DNA from: Circinella minor
Taxonomy: Eukaryota > Mucoromycota > Mucoromycetes > Mucorales > Lichtheimiaceae
Direction: 5' to 3'
Assembly (NCBI GenBank): GCA_016758965.1
Contig: JAEPRB010000147.1
Location: forward strand, 38,996 to 102,995
Length of the DNA stretch: 64,000 nucleotides
Shown: positions 1 through 13,946 of the stretch, one piece after another
Numbering within the stretch: position 1 is the stretch's first letter
Layout: each line of letters opens with the position of its first letter
Position numbers and translations under genes: made by a program
The notes under the pieces: generated by a model
Told to the model about the DNA's origin: nothing
Database searches by the model: none
The model's input: the letters and a program-made list of their open reading frames with translations, nothing else

Positions 1-153
1 CAAAAACTTTCCCAATTCAAGATTCCCCGCTGAAACCCAAACCTCACTTTCCTTTCTCTTTCCCCCTTTTTTTTTGATTAATACATATCATCTTCTTCAC
101 CTTTCCTTTCTCATCTCTCTCTTTCTCTCTTTCTAACATTTTAAAAAATAATC

Positions 154-2905
<2,752 letters not shown>

Positions 2906-5900
2906 ATAATAATGTTTTTATGAGGTTTACAATCCTTTACTCTTTATTGTCATTCAAAGAGTATAATAATTAACAATAACAAGGTCTTCTTTTTTGAGGG
3001 GAAATTACTTATTATTTTATATATCATTTTTCTTTATTTATTTATTTATATATACGCTCCTTCCTTTTAATCTTTCTTTCTTTCCTCTTCATTGAATTAA
3101 ATCTACATTGTATTTTTCTTTCTTTTTTATTACTTATACTTTGTTTAAAAAAAACTTCATTCCTATTTAATTCCCCTATTTCCCCAAAACCTTATTATCA
3201 ATCACTCTTTTATTCTATTATGATTTCTCTTTGGTTTATTTCTACACTGATGATATGACCAATTTATTACTACTATTATTACTATTATTTTTATTGTTAT
3301 CATTATGGATTAAATTTATTTATAATAATTTGAACTACTCCATTCTTTAATTTATTGATTTAGTTCAATTTTTTTTGTCACTGATATCAATCCACTTTGT
3401 TTAATATATAATACAGTGCTATTTTTTTTTTTTAGTTTGATTACCAGCTACCTGGAAATCAAATGTTCTTTTCTTCTACTTCACCCCGCAAATGTGTAAC
3501 CTTACACAAACATAAAGACGTGGCCACGTGCTTCGATTAAAAAAAATCGTTGACATGTGCACATGATTTGTATGATATTATCTTATGAAGAACATACCTA
3601 TTGTAGAATGACCAGAAAAGATAGATGAATATATCAAAATATAAGTATCTTAACATATATATATATAAATAACTCTTCTTTTTTTATTTTAAACTATTAT
3701 ATATATATTTTAATCCAATACCAATTCCTTCTACTTGATACTTCTCCGCAAAGATCGGCGAACATGCGCTCCGAAACAAAACAAAAAAGAACTTGAATAA
3801 ATGGGTTTAAATGAATAACTATCGTCAAAAGAAAAATGTACAGCCCTTACCAATTCGGTCTTTAGAACATTTGTGAAAAAAGAAGTATACACGATTTTTA
3901 TTAATGATCGGCGGGCCTATTTTTTTTTTTTCATATTGACCTGGGATATTTTTTGAAGTTGACACTGGAGGGACCAGATGATGGGTGTATATTTAGATAT
4001 TAGCAGATTTCGTGATTCTTTGAGGGTCGGTATGAATTTTATTTCCATAGCAGCATTTGTTACTATTTTTTTTTGTTTTACTAATTGGGATGCTTTTTTT
4101 TCATAAAGCTAGATTTATTTGTAAATAATGATCCTTTTTTTATAAAAAAAAAAAAAACTGCAACAATAACAATGATTTTATTAAAATATTAAGAAAAAAA
4201 ACTACAGCATCTGCTCCTCAAGGAGACACTGATGCACAAACGATAGTGAAAGCTTTATTCACCTTTGATGGTTCTTAAGAGTAACCAGAAATGCAACTTG
4301 TTCAATATATGGTATTAATGTTGAACCGTAGGATAAAAGCAAATTGAGCTTAATGCCGGCTTTACCTTTTGGAACTAGAACTCTTCAATAGTGATAAGAA
4401 AACAATTATAAGCCGACAGATATAGTATAGTAAATCGTACTTGACGACAACACCCTTCATGTATCTTTTGTGTCTTGTGAATACTAGTGTTGTTCCTGAT
4501 TTAAGCCCTTCTTCCATTCATATTATTTTTCTTTACGATCTTCATTAATACTCCAAAAAAAATCCAATAAAGTGCTACATCCTCGTATCAGTTCTTAGTA
4601 TTTGACTCCCAGCCTTCACTTTCTTAAACTTATAACTTATCATAACCTTCCGAATAAGTATGTATTACTTAAACATCAATGGCAACAATATCAATATTAG
4701 TGACAGATCAATATGATTAGCCTATTAGTATACGAAGTTAAAAAAAAACTATAAATGACAATAATTTTTATGACCAAATAAAAAAAAAGTAGGCTTGATT
4801 CCCTAATCGTGATTCTTCAATAACCAGAGATGCTTTTACTGTAAAGCTGTAGTAGAGGTAATGCTGATCTTAGCATATTTATAGCGAGTATGTGGTGAAA
4901 CCCATAGGCTGTACCAGGGCTATAATTTTTCTGTCAGTTCTATTAAGCTACGTAGAGCAATTCAAAGGTGTAGATATGACAACGGACTGATTTGTTTATG
5001 TACCTCTTCATAATCAGTTGAGTTTCCATGGGTGCTTGTTTGGTCACGGTATCACCTTCTCTCTTTGACTATTTTCTTCTTCTTATTTATTGCCATTGGG
5101 TGATTCGACAGTAGATAATAATAATAATAATAATAAAGCTTAATTTGTATATTGTTTTATTTTTATATGAAAAAAAGAAAGTGGTTCAAGATTTAATGAC
5201 TAAAAAACTTTATTTCTGATGAATTAAATAAAGTAATTATTCATTACTAAAAATAAACAGATATCTAATAAATGCTCTTAGCTTCAACTTAAAAAAAAAA
5301 CTTACGTGGACAGAACACTGCCACGTGGATTATCGGCATCTTTTTAATATGTTGAAGATACAAAAAAATACCTTTTTATATACATCTTTTTGTTTTTAAT
5401 TAGAACTAGATCCCTGTTAAAACATAAAAGAACACCTTACTCGCTGTTTAATATTAGCTAAAATCAAAAAAAGACAGTAGCTATTTTTCGATTTTGAATT
5501 TAAATAATTTGTATACTTCTAAATGTGACAAATAAAATGTTTTATTTCAATACGAACAAAATGATTATTCAAATATGTATAAGTATTAAACTGGTCATGT
5601 ACGAAAATGAAATTCACTTATAATGGATACGTAAACAATAAATCTTTCACAAACAAACTTAAGCAGACATAGTAACAAAAAATCTCCTTTCAAGTGAAAT
5701 TATTTATAAATTCTTTTTTCAAAATAAAAAGAAAAGAGAACAATGGCATTAAAGCATGTTTGTTATATTCATTGGTGAATATAATTAATTGAAGTATTTG
5801 TGTGTATAATTTAATACGTATAATAAATGAAAATGAAAAAATAAGATGATATGAGAAAAAGGAGAAGGGAATGCAAGAAAAATAAGAAATAGAATGAATT

Positions 5901-5940
5901 TGTTTGATAGTGTAAGTTGTCTAAATAAAACAAGTATGAA
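2906..5940. other. AT-rich intergenic region, no clear gene
   Basis: About 3 kb between the convergent ends of the aldehyde dehydrogenase and COQ7. It holds poly-A/T runs, a short TAA microsatellite near 5117-5136 and no long frame. Two short coding-like scraps occur at 4201-4278 (+, 26 codons ending in TAA) and 4259-4381 (-, about 40 codons). Neither has a convincing start or family match, so I do not call them genes. Confidence 0.6.
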
Positions 5941-6688
5941 TTAGACGCGTTCTGCGACCCAAATAGCTGTTTTACAACCCTGCATAATAACTGCCTTAAG
6001 TGCTGAATGGAAAGGAGCTTGTCGTGCATCATGTTCAACTGCAATATCATGATGTTCAAGTTCTTCATCTCTAAATTGAGCAATAGTCTATATATGTATA
6101 CAGACCGTGTTTAATATATTGTCACTTTACCCCAAATTTATCCTTTTTTTTTTTTACCTTGCCTAAATCCTTCAATTCAGGATTCTTTTCCGTAAGTTGA
6201 ACCAAGCTACGTAGTTGATCATCATAATGATTACCAATGACTGTTTCTACAGCTTCTGTACATGCCATAGCTGCTTCTTTACCCATCAATGCAGTTCCTG
6301 CACCGACAGCAAACCCGGCAACTTCCCATAAAGGTCGTAACAAACTAGGTCGAACTCGCATATCACCTACCAATTTGTCAAAAGTTTCTAAATGGTGCTT
6401 TTCTTGATCCCACATTTCTTGTAAAATAGGTCTCAATTTTTTATCTCGTCCAAGAACAGCGATTTGACCCATGTAAATATAGTAAGCACCTACTTCACCT
6501 GATTGATCAACACGAATCATTGGGTCTAATATTTGACGTTCATTTTCTGTTAACATTTGTTTTGGTTTCTCTCCATGTTGTTGCTGTTGTTCACTGAAGT
6601 TGGTGATTGTAGTTGAGAATGCTCGGTGGCTAGTTTTGTTGTTGCAAGTAGTTAATCCAGAACGTAAACGACAAAATGCACGTAACAT
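5941..6688 (-). CDS. COQ7: COQ7 / CAT5 demethoxyubiquinone hydroxylase
   Basis: Di-iron monooxygenase for the penultimate hydroxylation in ubiquinone synthesis, on the matrix face of the inner mitochondrial membrane. Two exons: 6688-6158 and 6087-5941; AAG|gtaaaa joins ag|ACT in phase 0, giving 225 aa. The N-terminus ([10 protein letters not shown]..., rich in Arg, Ser and Thr) reads as a mitochondrial presequence. Diiron ligands fall as expected: Glu65 in DQSGEVGA, E96 and H99 in DQEKHH, Glu148 in [11 protein letters not shown], and E186 and H189 in DEELEHH. An upstream in-frame ATG at 6739 would add 17 residues ([10 protein letters not shown]...); I prefer the 6688 start because it puts the presequence first. 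The CoQ assignment is secure. Confidence 0.96.
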
Positions 6689-6739
6689 TTTTGTTTTTGT
6701 TTTTGTAGATAAAACGTACAAAAAAAAGTGGCGAGACAA

Positions 6740-7723
6740 TATTTTAAACTATATCTTCTAATAGCGGACTTACGAGGGGCAGGATCCAAGCTGCTGTAGG
6801 ATATGCAAAAAATTTCATATTTTCTATGAGACGACTTACACTCACTCGCTTTTAAAAATTAGTGCTGTTGTGTTTTTTCGTTGTTATACAATATAGTGAT
6901 ATTTCAGCCACAGACCCAAAAGTGTTGTTATATCAGCGAAGCAACCGCTGTTTTATTCTATGACAATTAACAAAGATATCAGATTGCACTATTGTAGGTG
7001 TTGTAATAGGTGTCTAGCAGATCCCCATGGGTATCTATCACCAATTATCAATCGTATACTGGGTCGCAAAATCTATCATTGATCACGAAAAATATAAGAA
7101 ATCATCAAAAGTTTAAAGCACACCCTTTTTATTGAACTATTCTTGTTGAAATACACGATAGTTATATAGGTGTGGACATTACATAAAAGTGGTTTGTCCC
7201 TTGTACGTCTGTACCTAGTATACAGTGTTTATAGACTTAGCTAAGCAAATCAAAGTAGTGTTGCAACTTCACTTTTTTTTATACGTATATAACTCATAAG
7301 TTAAGCTACGTAAATAGAAAACTAATCCCAGGAGTGTTCTGTAGTAAGTCCACTACAGAGGTGTTGTTTAACAACATGAGTTCGTACATTACTTCGGTGA
7401 TTTTATCGATCTGGATTTGATAGATTTTTTTTTATTTTGCTATATACTAGACAGCAAACACGTTTTATTTATAAACACATAAATAATAGCAATTCGTAAT
7501 GATTATAATAAAAAAAAAGTAAATATATTATATGCACATAACTTCAGCAGGGGAAGGGGAGATTATTGGTCTTGCTTTCAAAAAATATTAAAACAAGAAA
7601 GTATACAAAGAAGTTTTTTTTTCATTATAATTTATATGTGATTTCGTGAGTGAAAATGGGCGGTATAGATTGAATAAAAAGAGCGTTGATATGACTAAAA
7701 AAAAGGGCAAACACATGTAATAC
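6740..7723. other. Intergenic, nothing recognised
   Basis: About 1 kb between COQ7 and the GPI-type protein, with AT-rich sequence and poly-A/T runs. A 15-codon open stretch at 6774-6818 (-) looks coding-like, but the only splice it could use would leave a 16-nt intron, so it is not counted. Confidence 0.55.
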
Positions 7724-8919
7724 TTATAACTGAACAAGTGTACTAGCCAAAACACACATCATGGTCATGCCTGCAACGATACCAAAAGACAGCGTATATT
7801 GAGCACCAACGGCATGACTTTCAGTTGAAGAAGAAGCTTGTGTTGCGCCATTGCTAGCTGTCAATTCGCGCAAAGTTGTGGGACGGATAGATTGACTACT
7901 TTCTGGTGCTAATGTGATCGGACTGAATGTAAAGTCAGTACCAACATTACTATTTGCACCAGATGCTGAGGCACTTACGCTTGTTGGCTTAACCTTGTTA
8001 TTGAGTGGTGGAGTAGCTGTATGAATGAGTGATTGAGATTTACCATTCTTTAGAGACTCTTGTGGACGACGTTCACCAGTTTTGGATGGTTGAGGAGCAA
8101 TTGGTTTATCACCAACGTTATTAGCTGGTGGAGGAGATGGAAGTGGGGGATCGCCATTTTTGGGGGGTTGGGGACCTCTTGGTTCACCATTGGGAGGTGG
8201 ACGGATATCATCGTGAGGTGGTTCAGGACCTCTTGGTTTACCATCGGGAGGTGGACGAACATCATCGTGGGGTGGTTCAGGGCCTCTTGGTTTACCATCG
8301 GGAGGTGGACGAACATCATCGTGGGGTGGTTCAGGACCTCTTGGTTCACCATCAGTGGGTGGTCTAGGATTTGCTTTAGGTGGCTCAGGACCTTTGGGTC
8401 TTTCATCAACGGGTGGTCGAGGATCTCCTTTGGGTGCTTGAGGGGGTGTAGGTTTGTCTTTTTCTGTTGGTTCGGGTGCTGGATCAGTAGTATCAGTAAG
8501 ACCACCATTATCATGGTCATGTGTATTGGTAGGTTTCGCGTCGTTGGCTACATAGCATTTATCAAGAATAGGTTAATAAAATCCTTATCAAAGTCCAATA
8601 CCCTTTTCGTTTACATGAACATATCTAGTCAATCATATGTTTGCACCTTCTCATTCTCGACATCTATTTTCCTACTTTATTTTATGACAACTTACAGCCA
8701 TTATTGTAAAAAGTTGTTGTGATAGTTCGATACTCAGTTACTGTATATTGTATAAATATTCAATCGTAATTATTATTATACACCTCTCATGTATTGATAG
8801 TGATTAAAATAGCTATGATAATAATATGCTTAATGTGTCATTGTACCTGTTGTTTGAGTGGCTTGTCCAAAAGCTGCCATGGACAAACAGATTGCAGCAC
8901 AAATAATACCGGAACGCAT
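7724..8919 (-). CDS. Proline-rich repeat protein, probable GPI-anchored surface protein
   Basis: 298 aa in two exons (8919-8847 and 8547-7724), joined G|CC. Residues 1-19 (MRSGIICAAICLSMAAFGQ) form a signal peptide. The middle is made of 18-residue tandem units rich in Pro, Gly, Arg and Asp (core PRGPEPPHDDVRPP). A Ser/Thr-richer stalk follows, then a small-residue stretch and a C-terminal hydrophobic segment (VGAQYTLSFGIVAGMTMMCV...) that stops without a basic tail, the pattern of a GPI-attachment signal. This implies export and anchoring to the plasma membrane or wall. No catalytic domain is visible. The periodic Pro-rich region may form an extended spacer. The family is not recognised; the GPI call is inferred from the terminal signals. 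Confidence 0.82.
8138..8461 (-). repeat. 54-bp coding tandem repeat (about 6 units)
   Basis: Units of 54 bp (18 codons) start at about 8138, 8192, 8246, 8300, 8354 and 8408 inside the GPI-type protein gene. The units at 8246 and 8300 are nearly identical; the outer ones are diverged. The length preserves frame, so copy-number change would lengthen or shorten the protein without breaking it. Confidence 0.88.
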
Positions 8920-9434
8920 AATGTACGTATCGTTGCAATAAAATAAAAATGAGTGTTGCTAAAGACTTTTGTTACTGTAAAATCAAGCCAAAAGGAATGT
9001 AAAATAAAATATAATAAGAAAGAGGAAGGAAAATGAAAAAGATCCTGAGACAACTTGTTATAAAATTCAAGTAATTGATGAATGTTATGGGATGTTGCTA
9101 TATATTCCGAATTTAAATAATGGCTACTTTACTCTACTTTACGCATGCCAATTTTATAGGAAAAACATTCCTTATATAAATATTGCTTCAATTTGGCTCC
9201 ACTAGGAGAAACTTAAACTTTCTCATCTATTTTTCACAACAAATGCAACGGAATATTAAAGTATTATTAGGTAACTATAGCAATAGTAACGAGAAAAAGA
9301 TGACAACTCGTGATCAAGTAAAAAAAAATAGTATATAATATATACAAAAAAATAAGGACAGGAATGACAGTATTTAACGAATAATATCAAAAATGAGTAA
9401 CCAATTCTCTGATAGACCTTTTTGTGTGTTTTAG

Positions 9435-9564
<130 letters not shown>

Positions 9565-9909
9565 GGGCATTTTGTTTTCTCTATCTCTTTTATCACATTC
9601 ACATAAGCATCCAATGGATAGTTCCATTTTCAATTATACTTTTCATTAATGTGAAAAAAAATTCATTGTATATATATATTTTTTTGAATTGCATTGTTGT
9701 TATTTTTGTAAGGGATTGTAAGGGATTGTGCGTGTGCGTGTTTTTGAGTGTATATATGTATATATAATGATGATTGAGATGAATTATAGTATTATTGTGT
9801 TAATACAATGGTGGAGAGAGAAAGACAAAGAAAAAAAAAGATATTTGTTGTATATAAAGAGCTGTGGAATAAGCAAAGAAAATAAAAATGGCAAACGGTA
9901 ATTTTCTCT

Positions 9910-11557
9910 TTACTGGCCACCCATCATCATACCTTCCAAACCAGCACCACTTTCAACTTGTTCCTTGGCAAACATTTCGAAATACTAATATAGCAATGGT
10001 AATAATAAACAAAGTAAGTTTCTTTTTGTTTTCTCATCCAACCCTCTCAGTATCACTTGTATTTGTTTTTTTTTCTTTTTTACTTTACCTGGAAGATAAT
10101 GGTGACACACAGTAAAATACCAGTACCAGAACCAATAGCACCAACCATATCAGCCAAAACAGATACAGCACCAAGACAGGCACCACCGAAGGAGGCTGCA
10201 ACAGGAATAACACGCTTTAATTCTTTATACATGGATGTATCACGGTAGCCTGCAATAACAAGTTGCTGTTCCTTGAGTTGACGAGCAACATCACGAGGAG
10301 ATGAACCAGAAACTTCAATCCAGGTCTTGGAAAGCAATGCACAACCGGCCAACATGATGCTCACATAGACGACAGTGTGGATAGGGTCCAACAAAGCATC
10401 AGTTACGTTGCGAGGAGCTGAAAGATAATAAGCCAAACCACCCCTGGCAAACAATTGAGCGGATCCTTCCATAGGTTCCCAAACACCCAAAAGTCTGACC
10501 AAAATGTTATCTTCAAAACGCTTGTATAACATTTGTGAAATCATAAAAATGTTGGAGGTCATGGTGGATTGGAGCATAATAGGCATGTTGGAAGTATAGA
10601 ACAGTTTGATTGGGTATGTACCACGTTGACCACGAACACGGTTTGACTTGACAGGTAATTCAACACGGAAACCTTGCAAATAGATGACAACAGCAAAGAT
10701 GGCGGCTGTAGCCAACAAATTCATGACATTGGGAAGAGGAGCACGATAGAATGCTTCCTTCAATGCACGAGTCTTATCTTTGCGTGACATTACCAAGTGA
10801 ACCAAGGCAATAAGAGCACCTTCAAATTCGTCACCACGACCAGTGTTGATGGTAGTAGGAGACAAAGCCTTCCAGAAGATGGTTTCACAAATATTGGTGG
10901 CAATAAACAAGTTGATACCAGAACCAAGACCATAGCCCTTTTGCAAAAGTTCATCCAATAACATGGTGATCAAAGAAGCAACGACAAGTTGAATAATGAG
11001 CAATAAGCAAACACCAGCACCAATTTCTCTGGGACTACCATACAAACCAGTAAGTACAGAAACGGTAGCGTGACCAAATGCAATAATCATGGCAAATACT
11101 TTTTTTTTATTACAGAAAATGGATCGTAAGTTTTCGCAAAAATTCCTTGTTCCTGTTATTTTGCCCCTTCAATTCACTTTATCCACCCCTCCTTTTCTGT
11201 TTTTTGTTTCCTTCCAACAAAAAAAAAAAGTTACTTACATTTTTGTGCACCACTAAATAATGCACGATCTTCCTTTAAGCTATAGTCCACTTCAATAATG
11301 TTTGCACCGGACAAGAGTTGCATAATCATACCAGAAGTAACAATAGGTGTAATACCTAATTCCATAAGAGTACCTCGGTTCGAGGCAAGAATAACTCTCA
11401 TCCAGAAAAGAGGATCAGAAGAATCAGATGACATGATACCATAAAGAGGCACTTGAGACATTACCAAGAAGATGAAAAGAGTAACTGCAGTCCACATGAC
11501 TTTTTGATTGAATGGAACCTAAACAATAAATATTGTTTTAACATTTTAAAATTTTCA

Positions 11558-11592
<35 letters not shown>

Positions 11593-11863
11593 CTGTTACC
11601 AACAATATTTTTTCTTCTTGTGATATTCGTTTAAAACCAATAGCATTTGAAAAAAGGTTGGTATCATCGAAAAAAGGAAAAATAGCGCGTATATATTACC
11701 TTGCGATCAGGTGTGGCAATTTCCGGAAGAATGGCCATAAACGGCCGTACAAGGTGCAGTACCCTGACTATTAAAATTTAATCATAAGTACGCGTCAGTT
11801 TATGTTTTAGTTTAGCTGAAAAAATAAATATGTGTTTGTTTGAGTACGATGCTTACAACCCAT
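9910..11863 (-). CDS. SEC61: SEC61 alpha, protein-conducting channel of the ER translocon
   Basis: Channel subunit of the Sec61 complex in the ER membrane, 479 aa (family about 476-480). Five exons: 11863-11857 (7 nt), 11767-11700, 11518-11239, 11098-10089, 9984-9910; phases close exactly. The start gives [12 protein letters not shown]..., matching the amphipathic N-terminus. The plug and second-helix region (around [13 protein letters not shown]), the cytosolic loop with [18 protein letters not shown], and the C-terminal [13 protein letters not shown] are all present, with ten hydrophobic segments. Introns are GT-AG; one contains a TA microsatellite (11559-11589). Two inverted CCAAT motifs lie about 95-120 bp upstream. 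The gene sits near SND3 on the same strand. Confidence 0.97.
11559..11589. repeat. (TA)n microsatellite in SEC61 intron
   Basis: About 31 bp of TA dinucleotides within the second intron of SEC61, well away from both splice sites. Confidence 0.9.
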
Positions 11864-11953
11864 TGTGATTTATGTTATGTCAAAAAAAAAAATATGTAAG
11901 AAAAGAAAGAAGCGTGTGTTTGAAAATTGAAAGAGTACGGCATTACCCACGAG

Positions 11954-11984
11954 CCAATCACCGGTGTTGCAAATTCTAGCCAAT
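11954..11984. promoter_or_regulatory. Two CCAAT boxes upstream of SEC61
   Basis: CCAAT occurs at 11954-11958 and 11980-11984 (plus strand), both as the extended form GCCAATCA or CCAATCAG, about 95-120 bp upstream of the SEC61 start. This spacing suits HAP/NF-Y binding. The motif is seen directly; binding is inferred. Confidence 0.5.
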
Positions 11985-12438
11985 CAGCACTATCCACCTT
12001 GTTAATCAACGTGGTTGCCTTTGGGGAAAGAGGTTGTTGGTGCTACTCCCGATTGTTGTTACATAGCAACATGTTATTGGTCTTTTTGTCAATATGCGCT
12101 TGAAGTTTTTATGCCATGTGCTTTTCCTTTTACTTTGATCTTTATTATATTTTGATAAATGTATTTGAGTGGAATAAGTCAAGACCATTTTTTTCTGACA
12201 GTTGCTTCAATAGCCAAAAAAATATATTTTTCTATATCTAAGTAATTATAAAGAATCCACATTTGATTATAAATCCCGTACTAAAATAGTCATTTTTTAT
12301 TAAAACTTATTAACTACACATTTTGACTTTGTAACACAAGCTTCTTTAATAACAATGTTTTATTTCATTTTCTTTTTTGTTTAAAAAAAATTAATCGATT
12401 TGATATGTGAAAAAAAAGACTAATATAATAATATTTAT

Positions 12439-12993
12439 TCAGATCTTCCAAGCACGTCCTAAACGTAACAAGGTTTGGTCCCAGACGTGTGCCGTCATAC
12501 CTCCATCAATCCCAAAAGGAAAAAGCGACGGAGTTTGATCGTTCAATAAGACCAGGGAAGTATCATCATTATTTCCAAAAACTGGAAGGATCAAAGATTT
12601 TATTGGTTTCCCGGATCATTTCGAGTTGAGAAGAAGTGTTTTAATTAATACAAGTTGTGGGTCAATTTTGTTGAGAGGCTTTTTATCGGTGAACGAACTC
12701 GCTGTTCCAAATATTACTATTAGTATTCCAGTAAATCAATTTACCTTTCGATATCAAGAATAGCTTTAGGTACTCATTATATCATTAGTTCATTACTGTT
12801 ATCATTTTTATCACTGTTGCTATTGGTATTTATGTCCCTCTCTAATGTAAAAGCCCTTTTTTCTTGTCCTTCCCAACCGAAAAAATCCAATGTACTAGTT
12901 AACTCAAGGTTTTCGGAATCAAATACCTTTCCAGTAAAGGATAAGAAATTTAAGAATATTACAAGTACACAATTATTAATAAAAAGATTATAT
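12439..12993 (-). pseudogene. Decayed protein-coding fragment of unknown family
   Basis: On the minus strand several stretches have coding character but are interrupted. The best is 12615-12439, 58 residues ending GGMTAHVWDQTLLRLGRAWKI then stop. The same frame continues upstream through one TGA into a segment containing KKPLNKIDPQLVLIKTLL. A second open piece (about 12970-12780, containing FFGWEGQEKRAFTLERDIN) is in another frame. There is no start codon in a plausible setting, and the only short intron candidates do not rescue the frame. I do not recognise the family. It could be a pseudogene or a small intron-rich gene that I could not assemble. Confidence 0.35.
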
Positions 12994-13223
12994 CTTTGAT
13001 TATTTACGTGGTTGTGTCTATTATTTACTAAAGAAAAAAAAACCAGGAATTGGGTGTGGATGGTGGTGAATATTCGTATATAAAAAATAATATGAATATA
13101 ATAAAACCAACAACTATTCCTTGTACAATATATATACTACTAACTTGGTGTAACTAGTTACTTTTTTTTTTGTTTGTTTGAAATCAGATTCTCCTCCTTG
13201 ATATACATAATCAATTACTTTTT

Positions 13224-13946
13224 TTATTCCTTCTTTGCGTGGCCATCATCAACAGCAGGGGTAGCTTCAGATGTTTCAGCGGGAGTATCACTAGCACCGG
13301 CACCACCCATCAATGCAGCAAATGGACTTTCAGTCTTGAAAGGACGCTTCAAATCACCTTCAGGAGCATCACCCCACAAATGAATAAGAGCAACCTTATG
13401 TGTAAGCAAGTTCTTGATAGGTAATACTGATTGCAAAACCAAAGGTTGAGTAAACTTGAAATACCAATGCATGACCGAGATCATCAAGATGGAGGACAAT
13501 GTTGATTGAATAAACTTCTTCACTTCAGAGACATCATATTCGACATTAGTTGTAGTAACAGCTTCAGATTCGGCAGGAGAAGGATTGGATAATGAAGGAG
13601 CAGCCTGAGGAACATAACGCAATGGTCGAGAATCTATATATTATAACCATCATCATGCCAATTACCATTTAGTTTTCCCTTCTTTTTTTTTCTTCTTCCC
13701 CATATATAAATAACCACATATCTATTTCCTTTCCAAATAAAGTTTCTCTTTACCATTTCGCTTCTTGATCAAATGCATAAGCATATAAGCCATAACCATG
13801 ACGAGAACTTGAGCACCATAATACCCAACGCGTGCAAAGAGAAGGGTATCGGGATCGTCCCAATTGATTCTTTTGCTAAGTTGCATTGTACCAAGAACAA
13901 ATGCAATATTGAAAAATGGTGACTTGACTATGCTTGGAGAACCCAT
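13224..13946 (-). CDS. SND3: SND3 / PHO88, SRP-independent ER targeting membrane protein
   Basis: 200 aa in two exons (13946-13754 and 13633-13224) joined G|AT in phase. The family first appeared as yeast Pho88 (phosphate transport) and was later shown to be Snd3, an ER membrane part of the SRP-independent targeting pathway associated with the Sec61 translocon. Visible hallmarks: N-terminal membrane segment with MQLSKRINWDDPDTLLFAR (yeast has a similar MQLSRRIDMEDP region); a second membrane segment (YYGAQVLVMVMAYMLMHLIKK); the central HWYFKFTQPLVLQSVLPIK; the block LIHLWGDAPEGDLKRPFK; and a flexible Ala/Thr/Glu-rich tail ending HAKKE. The start gives MGSPSIVKSPFFN directly before the first membrane helix. 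Confidence 0.93.

Noticed and set aside
6774..6818. Possible upstream exon on the minus strand before COQ7
   Set aside because: The only splice would need a 16-nt intron and the joined frame stops at once.
8060..8722. Plus-strand open frame rich in Trp, Arg and Thr
   Set aside because: It is the antisense of the repeat region of the GPI-type protein; the minus strand has signal peptide, splice phase and tail signal.
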